DNA of 64,000 nt, from contig OY979725.1 in the NCBI GenBank assembly GCA_963855995.1, positions 11,326,383 to 11,390,382 of the forward strand. The letters run 5' to 3'. Shown here piece by piece: positions 54,801 to 64,000 of the stretch. Source of the DNA: Muricea muricata (lineage: Eukaryota > Cnidaria > Anthozoa > Malacalcyonacea > Plexauridae). The translations under genes were made by a program, and so were the position numbers. Numbering within the stretch: the first letter of the stretch is position 1; each line of letters starts with the position of its first letter. The notes under the pieces were generated by a model that saw only the letters and a list, made by a program, of their open reading frames with translations, was not told the DNA's origin and ran no database searches.

Positions 54801-55358
54801 GACGATGTGATGTAGTCAGATTTACCATTTCGTTTGTGGGCTGTATTCAAATTAGTAATCCTAAGTGTAGGTCGGCGTACATACTCTATCACATCTGTCA
54901 CGACATTCACGACAACGCCGCTTAAAAATTTGGCTTATTTATCTTGGCTTTACCACAGAGACAGTTGTCATGACTTTTAGAAATAATAAAGTTTTTTGTT
55001 CAAATAGTTATTGTTGTCTAATTATTAAAGGTTTGGTGAGGATATCAGAGGATGTGATTACATCCTTGGACATTCAGTGAAACATGACGATGCTTACCTC
55101 AGGAAAGTTGGCGTGGATTTGAGCGTTCTCGATAAGGATATGTTCGACACACAGGTTATTCAAACCTACAAAGATAGTTTGAAAGAAAGTGAGAAATATT
55201 TCATGCGTGGCCTGTCGTACCTGTTGAAAGAATACAAAGTGAATTACCAGGAGAGTGATCTACATAACGGTGGCTGTGATGCTTTCTACACTATGATGGT
55301 GTTTCTGAGACAGATGGGATACAGTGCTCAGGAGGTGAATGCCATCGTCGCATCTTAA
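51123..55358 (+). CDS. DEDDh 3'-5' exonuclease-like protein, copy 4, intact exons with a transposon-enlarged first intron
   Basis: Exons 51123-51142 (MARSTE), 53678-54388 and 55031-55358 are in phase and give 352 residues, the same length as copy 2. Motif I CFDIEVYEHNYDIMLEIGY, motif II GHSVKHDDAYL and motif III LHNGGCDA are complete. Compared with copy 2, the N-terminal domain carries several substitutions (LFGVCVTVQQ for LYDVCVTAQQ; LREAGSHE for LKEAGSQE). Intron 1 is 2.5 kb versus 0.9 kb in copies 1 and 2 because of insertions at ~51878-53045 and ~53132-53627. Whether the long intron is still spliced correctly is unknown. Confidence 0.7.
51882..52394. mobile_element. DNA-transposon-like insertion with CTCGTCCCCAG termini in copy 4 intron 1
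   Basis: The left end TCCTCGTCCCCAGGGCCTTG is mirrored by the right end AAGGCTCTGGGGACGAGAATG, giving a ~19-bp imperfect terminal inverted repeat. The element carries an open reading frame on the minus strand (51969-52208) described separately. It belongs to a ~1.2-kb block (to ~53045) absent from the equivalent intron of copies 1-3. Confidence 0.6.
51969..52208 (-). CDS. Small Cys-rich ORF in the inserted element, zinc-binding N-terminal-domain-like
   Basis: 79 codons from a MIMAESADLTPKK start. It contains CELEICRCCAKNI, then KIFLFGIKSETDNIIDLIKEYG. The paired cysteines followed by a LFGI...L.....I pattern resemble the first half of a ZAD-type zinc-binding domain, the kind found at the start of zinc-finger and transposon-linked proteins. 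The partner cysteines expected further on are not present, so it is likely a first exon whose continuation is lost or lies elsewhere. It reads out of the element toward its left end. It could be a transposon-captured exon. Confidence 0.4.
   Translation of the reverse strand: MIMAESADLTPKKNASDCELEICRCCAKNISNKSYEKIFLFGIKSETDNIIDLIKEYGEIEILEYFSSIRVIGFYTCAL
52771..52832. repeat. 62-bp near-perfect hairpin
   Basis: GGTCCGTACTGGAGAAATATTTT and the mirror AAATATTTTTCCAGTACGGACGTACC pair around a TCTCGACA loop. It lies within the inserted block of copy 4 intron 1 and could be a minimal foldback element or the fused ends of one. Confidence 0.7.
53132..53627. mobile_element. MITE with AAATGGCAACAAAA-type termini in copy 4 intron 1
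   Basis: The left end CTTTGAAAGAAAATGGCAAC and the right end TTGCCATTTCCCTTTAA are inverted relatives, with further mirror blocks (ATCGTCTCATTT / AAGTGAGACAGT). The insertion breaks the sequence GAAATGACGTTAATGCG seen uninterrupted in copy 2 at ~41065. The open frame inside (53109-53363) shows no domain. Confidence 0.65.
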
Positions 55359-55699
55359 GATAAACGCACTGATTTTGCCACAAATTTACAATAATTCGTT
55401 TAATAAGCACAATATGATTCGCTCGAGTGTGATATAAGTAAAGTGCCGACAATATTAATTACAGGATCGATATTTGCTTGTACAGAATCATACTACAATA
55501 TAGTAATTGTAGTCGACTTGTTGTAACCAGTGGACAATTCCGAAGTAAACAATTTTCAAAAGAATCAGTATAACACATATCTAAGATTACCATGAATTTC
55601 CTGAAACCTATAGATTAAAACTAAGCAAGAAAGAGTTAATGATATTTCTGAGTTGTAGACATAGAGGTGTTGGACAACCATTAAAAGTATGTCATATAT

Positions 55700-57564
55700 T
55701 TTGTCGTTAAATCATTGTAATTTCAATAAAAAAATTTCGTAGCCGAAAAACTGTCAGAGTTTCTTTTGGTGCTACAATGTATACACTGTATAGCTATTTC
55801 GAGACATAGTCATAGTAAATACAGCCTCGTGCATCTAAAAACACAGTCATACATGGTATGATATTTGCATCAATACTTGCATGTTTATAATTCATCAAAG
55901 GTACACTAAGACCCATCATCCTTTTCGCGCTCACTTTGTACATAGTTGACCCTTCCCCCTCACGAATTACGGACAATAGGCTCATAAGAGATTTTTGGCC
56001 AGTGAGGTGTCTTGTTTGTATCGTTTAGAATGCATCCTGCATGCATGTAACTAAAGTCGGAATATTTAAATTAAATAGACGTTCAGCAATACGATCGCAG
56101 CTTTCGTTCCAACTGTGCATAATGTATTAAAAGAATGCTTGCCAATAAACTATTTTAAGGCCAAGATTGTCGTATACGATCGTCGTTCTAGTGAACGCAA
56201 ATGAGTTAACGAGCCGCACCTCTTAATCACCATTTCAACGTCAAACATTGAAACGCGACATTTCTATATGCGTCCCTAATCAATCAAATACACCAGGGTA
56301 AGAATTGCACGTGACTAAACGTTTCGTGTAGACAGGCCATTGGTATTATTGCACAAATCTTCAAAGATTCAAAGTATTAGCCGCGACACTGTATCTATGC
56401 TGAGGCGATTAATAAAGGTCAAATAGTTTCGAGTTTCGCTTGTGGATTCCGAGAAGGCTTCCATGCCGGACGTTATAGATTCATCGCAACAACTCACAAG
56501 TGATGACAACATCGAAGCAAAAAGAATATCAAGTTAATTTTTGCAAAGAAAAGACAAACATGTTACCATGAGATAATCGTAACCACAATAAACCGTAAAA
56601 CGTATTTCAACCAGTCTAGCTCGCAAAGTTGCTATCTCGATGTGTGTTGAAAGTCACAAATCAATGTGACTTTTGAATGATATATGCTAAGCGGTTTTGA
56701 GTTTCACTTGCGGATTCTGCGTGGTAAGCTTTCCTGGAAATTAAATTCATCGTAACAAAACAAGTGGTGCTATTGAAGCGAAAGGAACATCAAGACGCTG
56801 CGAAGATTGAAAGCTCATATTTAGAGGTAAGGACGACGATATTGCCGATGTAAGAATTATCTCTAAACAGCGATGAGATGCATACTTCTGCCAGCAAGGT
56901 AGCTCTAGGTATTCTAAGTACGATAGGGTCAATTTGACTTGGGTACGTAAATGCCTACAGCAATGGAATGATATACAGGCGAGTGCTATCGGCAAAAAAT
57001 CATACATGACAAACAGTTTGGAATGGATTGTAACAACCCTACAATCGAACAATTTAGAAAGAGTTCGCCGGTGCACGTGCTTTCCAATGTTTCAAGTCAT
57101 GAGGCAAAAAGACTTGATACGAATATACGTTTCCGCGTAATCTTCAATTCACACATTAGCAAAGGAAACTATACGCATTCACTGCGCAACTAAATCTTGA
57201 TAAGTAGAAACATACACAGTCAAAGGAACGCAAGGGAAAGGCAGGCTAAAGGGCTAGAGACAACCCTGGTACGACTTGGTACGCTTCACTTTGGAACCCT
57301 GTAATTTTACTTTAAATATATTGCAAGACTGTACCCAAAAGGAATTTAAAAAGTTGATAGTCGTGCAGACATTGCCGTTCTCACTTAAAATATGCAAATA
57401 CAAATTCATCTACTATATTTGAAGTGCAGGATAAAGGTATATTGGTACAGCGTATCAGGTAGTATCACAGATGTAACATCAACAACACTAGCTTGCGTTT
57501 ACAAGTCCATTCTGCTGTTTGTCCGTATGGTTGTAAACCCCTAGCTTTTATGTTTCAGGTAAGA
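55700..57564. other. Spacer between copy 4 and the ART-like gene
   Basis: Up to ~56160 it follows the downstream flank of copy 2 (43180-43600). From there it is single-copy sequence with no recognised gene. GCGGTTTTGAGTTTCACTTGCGGATTC at ~56690 is repeated near 56425 and 58530, a small local repeat around the ART-like gene. Confidence 0.4.
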
Positions 57565-58152
57565 ATGGCCGACGGCATCGACGAGTTAGTAACAAGAACA
57601 TCAAATCTTGCTATTGAAAAGGATGAAGATTTTTATGGTCTGCAAGGACTCGATCCAAACACTGCAGTGCTGTATCGAGTATGTAGATATGATGAGGACA
57701 CTGACCAAGATATTTTGTGCAAGGCTAAGTGGGGCAGTGAAGAAGCGCAACGCACAGTCAACCAGCACATCAACAGCGGTAGTAGACTAGCTTCGCGATT
57801 CATCTCAAGTACGGTTTCAAAAGATGTAGCCCTCCAGTGGGCATTTTACACGAAGGAAACACCAAAGGATGTAAAATTGAGACCAAATGGGCCACAGCCT
57901 ATCATTATTATCTACCTTTCCAGAATGAAGGGTATGCCAGAGTTGAAGAATTTGATCAACCTTACAAACGAAAAGGTTCGAGAACATTTTGTGGAGGGAT
58001 CAACTCAAATTAATAGAGTGAAAAGTTCTCACGAAGTTTTGTTTCAATGGAGAATACCGAAGAAGAACTGCGTTTTGAAAGCAGATTGGTATTACTTACG
58101 GTTAGTCGAAGAGAATGTGTTTGAACTGTGGAAAAATCCACCACAACCATGA
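57565..58152 (+). CDS. ADP-ribosyltransferase-like protein, intact, embedded in the exonuclease array
   Basis: 195 residues from the ATG at 57565. That start lies just after a TTTATGTTTCAG acceptor-like site, so an untranslated first exon may exist upstream. The layout fits an R-S-E class ART fold: R38 in AVLYRVC, the S81-S82-T83 block in SRFISSTVSKDVALQWAFY and E157 in SSHEVLFQWRIP. Between them lie a TVNQHINSGS loop and a PIIIIYLSRM strand. This resembles the DUF7587-like group of ART-fold proteins; NAD binding and activity are not demonstrable from sequence alone. No signal peptide or transmembrane segment is present, so it is probably cytosolic or nuclear. A decayed duplicate lies at 31373-31861. 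Confidence 0.65.
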   Translation: MADGIDELVTRTSNLAIEKDEDFYGLQGLDPNTAVLYRVCRYDEDTDQDILCKAKWGSEEAQRTVNQHINSGSRLASRFISSTVSKDVALQWAFYTKETPKDVKLRPNGPQPIIIIYLSRMKGMPELKNLINLTNEKVREHFVEGSTQINRVKSSHEVLFQWRIPKKNCVLKADWYYLRLVEENVFELWKNPPQP

Positions 58153-58658
58153 CTTCAATAGATTTTAATAAGTGTTAGCTTAAATATTGCCGCCTTAAAA
58201 TTTCGACATATTAGAAAGAAGCCATAACTGTAATCGTGAATGAAAGCATGAAAAGAACTGAATAATTGAATTGTATTCTTGAAAAAAAACCAATTAAATA
58301 ATTGCACAGTAAATTGCTATATTTTCAATAAACGTCGTGTAAACACAAACGCTGTTAAGTACTTTTTGTAAACGAAACTTTTCAGGTATCAAAGCAGTAA
58401 ATTCAAATACTTTTCGTTTCAATTTCTTTGCTCTGTTTGAAATATTTTTGTTTAAATGAGTGCTTGAAAACAAGTAAACAAAATGTAATGGAGTAGTGTG
58501 AGCACATTTAAATTCTGCTTGCATTATTTCGCTCTAAGTTTTGCGCGCAGATTCTGAGAAAGAAGCTTCCAATTTCGTGGAAGTCAAACTCATCGTAACA
58601 TCACAAGTGGTACTAGAACGTCAATTTCTCATTAAAATTTCCCACAGGTTCGTTTAAG

Positions 58659-59435
58659 CATAGGCGGCCCAATTCAGTGTGTAGTTTCATATAGAGATCA
58701 GTGCGCACATAAACACACTTCATACATTATTATTGAATATCCTAAGGCTGGCAACTCTTTTACAGTAATAAACTGACACATATTAGACTTTCGCTTAAAA
58801 TTAACACAATTTACCGCAAAAAAAACTGGATACAAATGATCTTGGATATCTCTTCTACATTTCTAGATAGTTTTTAGACAAAAACAAGATTCGAAAATAC
58901 TTAAATTTGTTCAATAAAAAGTGTTTTTGATCGAAATTTTCCGTGTAGATAGGCGGGATGCAAAGTGCCCTACAAACTTCATCTTCGGAAATGACTTCGG
59001 CTAAGCTCCTATTGGTTGGCGAGAACTCGGAGACGCCGAAGAAAAGACGAATTCAATAGCAGCCAATAGGAACTTAGATTTGCTTAGCCGAAGTCATTTC
59101 CGAGGATGACGTTTGTAGGGCACTTTGCATCCCGCCTATCTACACAGAAATTCGATCAAAAACACTTTTTATTGAACAAATTTAAGTATTTTCGAATCTT
59201 GTTTTTGTCTAAAACTATCTAGAAATGTAGAAGAGATATCCAAGATCATTTGTATCTAGTTTTTTTTGCGGTAAATTGTGTTAATTTTTTTGTTTGAAGC
59301 GAAAGTCTAAAATGTGTCAGTTTATTACTGCAAAAGAGTTGCCAGCCTTAGGATATTTATATAATAATGTATGAAGTGTGTTTATGTGCACACTGATCTC
59401 TATATGAAGCTACACACTGAATTGGGCCGCCTATG
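58659..59435. mobile_element. 777-bp foldback element with ~350-bp arms and 7-bp target-site duplication
   Basis: Ends CATAGGCGGCCCAATTCAG and its reverse complement are flanked by GTTTAAG at 58652-58658 and 59436-59442. The arms are nearly perfect inverted repeats to a centre near 59045. It could fold into a very long hairpin if transcribed. No ORF. It sits between the ART-like gene and array copy 5. Confidence 0.88.
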
Positions 59436-59789
59436 GTTTAAGTGTTAATTTGCACGCGTGATCAAACTGCCAGATGGAAATAGATCTTTTATTTCTTATA
59501 ATTGAATCGTTCAATTTCCTACACGAATCGTATATATACCTTAGCCATCTTAAATTTTTTGTACTTCCCGGTATTCTTGCTTTAATGCAATCTGGCAAAG
59601 GAGCTATAAGATATTATTTTAACCGACACTGAATACAAAATAAATTATTTAAACCAAAATTCAAATTTCAAAACGTTGCCTAGACGATTCCAAAAAAGGA
59701 CTGAGATATTGAAAATAACCCGCATTTTTCATGAAAACAATTTACGTTGGCTACGCTTTATTTCTTTTGCACGGACAAGACCCTTGAAG

Positions 59790-61861
59790 ATGGCTCATTC
59801 GATTCAAAGTCAAGGGTAAGGAAAAGCTTTCGCTTTTTAGTTTCATATATAACTCGATCAAATGCATTGGTGTCAACATACATTTATATTATTTTATCTA
59901 TAATTGTCCTTATGCAGGTATACAAGCACTTGCATGCAAGATACCTTTACGGTTTACATATACGACAACTATACTATTACAAGTGCCATGCAAAGGGTGT
60001 TTGAATTTCTCAAAAGCAACCAATTTAGTAGTACATATATACAGTATATTGGTATAGGTTCTTTTCTTGTGCTATTTACAACATGAGCGGCCGTGATGTA
60101 TCAGCATATACAAACACGAGCCGAAGGCGAGAGTTGTATATCTGATACAACACGGACGCGAATGTTGTAAACAGCTTGTGAAACTCTCCAATTTTATAGA
60201 TCAGTTTGCGAAGTAATTTTGAAAATACATCTTATATAAGACGAGAAAATCAAAGTTAAAAGTTATGAAAATCAACAGAATCATATATATATATATATAC
60301 AGACTCCTTCACGCTCATGATTTCTTTTGTGTTTTCTTCATGAATTATTAATGAGTTTCACAATATTATATAGTGAAGAGGTTATTGTTGGCTGGCAAAA
60401 GATGAGAGGTTTCTGGATTTACTCGGCCTTTCAAGTTTCAAAAGATACAGGCGAAAACGTCAAGACGTATTTGAACAAGTACGTTACAAACACTGGTGGA
60501 TATTCCTTCACTATAACACAGTTGTATGATGAGCTGTTTTACGTCTGTATCACAATATCCCAATGCTCTGATATCAAGCATAAATTAGAAAGTAAGTTTA
60601 AACTCAAATTAGAAGATGCCCCAACACAAGAATTGTTTCCAAACGCAGCAAAGGAAACCAAAAAGTTCAAAAATTCCCATGAATTCCGAATGTTTCGTGA
60701 AAACGTTTTGCCTAAGCTGAATAGACCAATCAGGAGAAAACATAATGAAGCACGTGAACACTTTACCGAAGTAAAATCTGCGTTCAATACGCAATATCAA
60801 AAATCCTTCATCGCATTTGATCTGGAGGTTTACGAGCACGATTACTCGCAAGTTCTTGAAATCGGTTACGTCATTGTTAGTTTCTCGCCTACACCACGAC
60901 GCACAGATGGTGGTCTTCCCAAAGCTGAAGTGACGAGTCGGAAACATCTGATAATTGAAGAAAATCTTCACTACAAGAATAAAGATAATGTCCCAGACAA
61001 CCGAGATGGTTTTAGGTTTGGTGTATCGGAGACTTTGTCGCTGGAGGATGCAGTTGAAAGGTTAGTAACTTTTTCACATTTCGTTGAAAGCCTTACTGTG
61101 GAAATGTTTTTTTTTTCAATATTTTTTTTATTATTATTATCATGTATTTTCGTATTTGCATGACCTTTTCTACACCATTTCATAAGAAATTATAAAAATT
61201 AATAAAAACATTATTTCAAACAAATGATGCTTATTTATTAATATATGATTATTTGTCACCTTAGTGCATGTGGTCTTCTTATTAGTAGACCAGGATACTC
61301 AATAATGTCTAAATACTGGACTCGTTCATTATATATTTCTATGTAAATGCGTTAACACAACGTATTAATATTGTATCAGTCATATTTTTTTAAAATCGTT
61401 GGTTTGATGGAGAAACACTCGATAAACCAATATTGATCTCAAGAAGACTAAAACAGATTTAATCCTACCTAAACCACAAGGGGAAGGGATTCCTACAACC
61501 ACTCACCACTATTACTATTTTTATTATTCTAAGATTCCGTGAGGATGTCAGAGGAAGCGATTACACCCTTGGCCATTCAGCGAAACATGACGATGCCTAC
61601 CTCAGGAAAATAGGCGTGGATTTGAGCGTTTTTGGCATGGAAATTTTCGACACTCAAATTATTCAAACCTACAATGAAAGTTTGAAAGAAAGTGAGAAAT
61701 ATTTCATGCGTGGCCTGTCGTACCTGTTGAAAGAATACAAAGTGAATTACCAGGAGAGTGACCTACATAACGGTGGCTGTGATGCTTTCTACACTATGAT
61801 GGTGTTTCTGAGACAGATGGGATACAGTGCTCAGGAAGTGAATGCCATCGTTACATCTTAA
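59790..61861 (+). CDS. DEDDh 3'-5' exonuclease-like protein, copy 5, divergent and intact
   Basis: Exons 59790-59815 (26 nt, MAHSIQSQ), 60374-61060 and 61534-61861 are in phase and give 346 residues. Exon 2 is clearly diverged from copies 1-4 at the protein level (GFWIYSAFQVSKDTGENVK; GYSFTITQLYDELFYVCIT; QCSDIKHKLESKFKL) yet keeps the same layout. Motif I is FDLEVYEHDYSQVLEIGY and motif II GHSAKHDDAYLRKIGVDL. The C-terminal half of exon 3, with motif III LHNGGCDA, is identical to the other copies. All catalytic positions are present. It represents the second subfamily of the array, shared with copy 6 and with the relic in copy 3. Confidence 0.75.
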
Positions 61862-62701
61862 GATAAATATTATAACTTTCTCAGCAAGTATATGATTTTA
61901 ATAACAAGCATGTTTCACATACATAAGTGTAATTAACAATATTCAAGGAGCAGAAACGTGATCAGTATTTGGACGTTATACAAGTGGGAGTAAACAACAG
62001 AGCCGTTACTATCGATGATATGCTTCACAACTTCAGAAAGCCTTTTGTCAAAAATACTTCATCAGAAATAGAGCATCAAAAATACTTTAAGGACATAATT
62101 TAATTATTCACGTATGATTACTCATATATTATTTTAAGCGTAACTAGTAAGTGTCGATTAGTGTGATTCGCTTCTTATTCCAATGTACTTTTAGATATGT
62201 ACTTTTATCTTTTGAATTTAATAAGGGCATTATTATTACTCCTATAAAATACTCCTAACAGTATTACTAGCAGTACGCCAGTCAGATAATTAATATGATA
62301 ACGCATAATAACTGTACACAGATGTCGAGAATTAACTAAAAACAAAGAAATGTTAGTTTTCTAACACATGTATTTTGAGGGTATGATATATTAACTCTGT
62401 TAATAATCCTATTGCTACTGTAATCTTAGCGTCAATTTTGAAGTCACCGCGAAGGTTAGCGCACTGATAAGCCATGTAGGACAAGTTTTCTGCTACTATG
62501 TAGTGTTTACGTACAGCAAGAGGTTTTCCGCAGTTTTAACCCAAAACATACAGTGGAAAACCAAGGAGTTAATTATCGAAGGAGGTTGTGAACTACAACA
62601 GGTACACACTTTATGTAAAATACTCGCTTGAATAACAGTATCATTTGCATTGCCATGGCAACTAGAAAAGCACAAGAGGGGGAGTTTACCACTAACAATA
62701 G

Positions 62702-62830
62702 CGAGCTTAAAAGATCACGCGACGCGGACGTCGATGACGACGTGAAAATGGCGTGGCATGTCCATAAATGGGCACAGCAACCATTTTCAGGGCGTCATCG
62801 ACGTCCGCGTCGCGTGATCTTAAGCTGGCT
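62702..62830. mobile_element. ~125-bp foldback MITE
   Basis: GAGCTTAAAAGATCACGCGAC, GCGGACGTCGATGACG and AAAATGG on the left are mirrored by CCATTTTCAGGGCGTCATCGACG and GTCGCGTGATCTTAAGCTGGCTC on the right. It is locally much more GC-rich than the surroundings, and the open frame spanning it is spurious. It sits directly upstream of the conserved 5' block of copy 6. Confidence 0.75.
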
Positions 62831-62963
62831 CACATTATTAAAGACAGGTGTTTAATAACGAGAAACCGGTTGAATTCAACAGCGTTTTAACTAAACGGTA
62901 GTAAAGAAGTGAAAGTATACCAGAAAATATTGTTGACGGACTGCTTGTACACTTCAAAAACAC

Positions 62964-64000
62964 ATGGCTCGTTCAATGGAAAGGTATGGAACATACTTAG
63001 TAAATCATGTTGTTGAGTAAATCAAACAATATGCAAAAATATTTTACGCTGTCTGTTTCATTTAAAATATTACGGAGTTTAAGATCGACGACACGATCAG
63101 AACTTCATCACAAGAACGATTGAGTATTTGGTACTACTGCACTAAAACAAATGTTTAGGTCCTTAAGACAGATGAAACGATGTCATATTTGCTACAAACT
63201 CGACTTTGGGAAATTTGCATCCCAGCTAGGGTTCTCAAAGTCAAGCGTTTTAAAGACGGATATCGTCCTTTCAGCTGATCAGAGGAGTTCATAAAGTTGA
63301 AATATTGATGTAAAACATTTTATTCGCTAAAACAAGCGGTGTCTGCTATGGTATACACTTATGTATCACACTGGTCGCACCAAGCTTCTCCTGTTTAAGT
63401 GCCAAGATTGGCGTTGTGTTAGAAATGACTAGATACGCAGCTGCATGATTATATTCCTTGGACAACAAATTCTAGTTGTTCAGTTTTTTCGATAAAAAAT
63501 CTATTCGTTAGGTCTATATACAAACTCTCTATATACGTTTTATATATACTGTAAGTATACAGTATTCTTGGTGGTGGTCAATCTCAACTGTATTGATGCT
63601 TATGATGTACTGAATGATTTGCATGATTCAAAGTATATAAATGTATAAACAAGGGTTTCTTTATTTTACTGTCGCCCTGCATACAACCTGTAATCGTATA
63701 GTCATCTAACGTGTACGAGCTATTCTGTTCTCATCACTAATTTGAAATAAGAAAGACAATCATGCAGTTCCTTTATTATACAGTGAAGAGGTTATGGTCA
63801 GCTGGGAAATGATGAGAGGTTTCTGGATTCGCTTGGCTTTTGAAATTTCAGAAGATACGGGTGCAAATGTCAAGATGTACTTAAACAAGTTTATTACCAA
63901 CAATACTGGATATTCCTTCACTATAACACAGTTGTATGACGAGCTGTTTTACATCTGTATCACAACATCCCAATGCTCTGATATCAAGCGTAAATTAGAA
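62964..64000 (+). CDS. DEDDh exonuclease-like protein, copy 6, partial (runs off the right edge)
   Basis: The first exon 62964-62983 is of the MARSME type, identical to copy 1. The second exon starts at 63784 (EEVMVSWEMMRGFWIR) and continues open to base 64000. That exon belongs to the copy-5 subfamily: GYSFTITQLYDELFYICIT and QCSDIKRKLE. Phase 2 matches phase 2. The upstream flank resembles copy 1 (33690-34400) up to ~63590, where it switches to copy-3-relic-type sequence (44620-44770). The gene therefore combines the promoter of one subfamily with the coding part of the other. The catalytic region is outside the window. Confidence 0.65.

Noticed and set aside
60080..60190. CGAGCCGAAGGCGAG motif, also at ~38195 and ~49035, considered as a tRNA or SINE promoter
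   Set aside because: No A/B box spacing or cloverleaf could be drawn by eye; probably part of a dispersed repeat, left unclassified.

Overview
This is eukaryotic, metazoan genomic DNA. It is AT-rich, its genes have short spliced exons with GT/AG borders, and it is dense with microsatellites and transposon remnants. A signal-peptide Mn-type superoxide dismutase, small GPI-anchored-looking folate-receptor-like proteins and LINE/gypsy debris of a marine-invertebrate flavour suggest an anthozoan cnidarian (sea anemone or coral). That is inference; the species cannot be named from the sequence. All exon borders below were read by eye from splice consensus and reading-frame continuity.

Left block (1-17 kb, minus strand): a decaying tandem family of a two-exon secreted protein of unknown function. 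Exon 1 is a 76-nt signal-peptide exon beginning MKFLY; exon 2 carries a Y-R-C-M motif. Two copies look intact (3584-7842 and 14152-15250), one is a pseudogene (11336-12014), one exon 1 has lost its exon 2 to the window edge (1156-1231) and one is only an exon-1 scrap (~12464). An internally deleted Ty3/gypsy element (4785-7600, 5-bp TTATC target duplication) sits in the intron of one intact copy. A foldback element with a 9-bp duplication lies at 10530-10810.

Middle block (17-31 kb): single-copy-looking genes. These are a three-exon Fe/Mn superoxide dismutase with signal peptide and C-terminal HDEL (17322-18680), two convergent intronless folate-receptor-like genes (19063-19674 +, 21176-21796 -), a seven-exon JmjC-domain gene also with signal peptide and HDEL (24983-28009), and a two-exon NADAR-domain gene with an acidic, NLS-bearing tail (28449-30147, minus). 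Next to the NADAR gene, divergently oriented, is a broken copy of an ADP-ribosyltransferase-like gene (31373-31861).

Right block (33.8-64 kb, plus strand): a tandem array of six copies of a three-exon gene encoding a DEDDh 3'-5' exonuclease-like domain of Gfd2/YDR514C type, preceded by an N-terminal region I do not recognise. Copies 2, 4 and 5 appear intact; copies 1 and 3 share the same 2-nt deletion that closes the frame; copy 6 runs off the window. Copies 1+2 and 3+4 arose by duplication of a ~6.6-kb segment, and exon 3 has been homogenised even in the otherwise divergent copy 5. An intact 195-residue ADP-ribosyltransferase-like gene (57565-58152) lies inside the array. MITEs and foldback elements pepper the introns and spacers.

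The most distinctive points are the exonuclease array with its embedded ART-like gene, the ART-like relic beside a NADAR gene (the family reported to reverse guanine ADP-ribosylation), and two neighbouring genes with predicted ER-retention signals.
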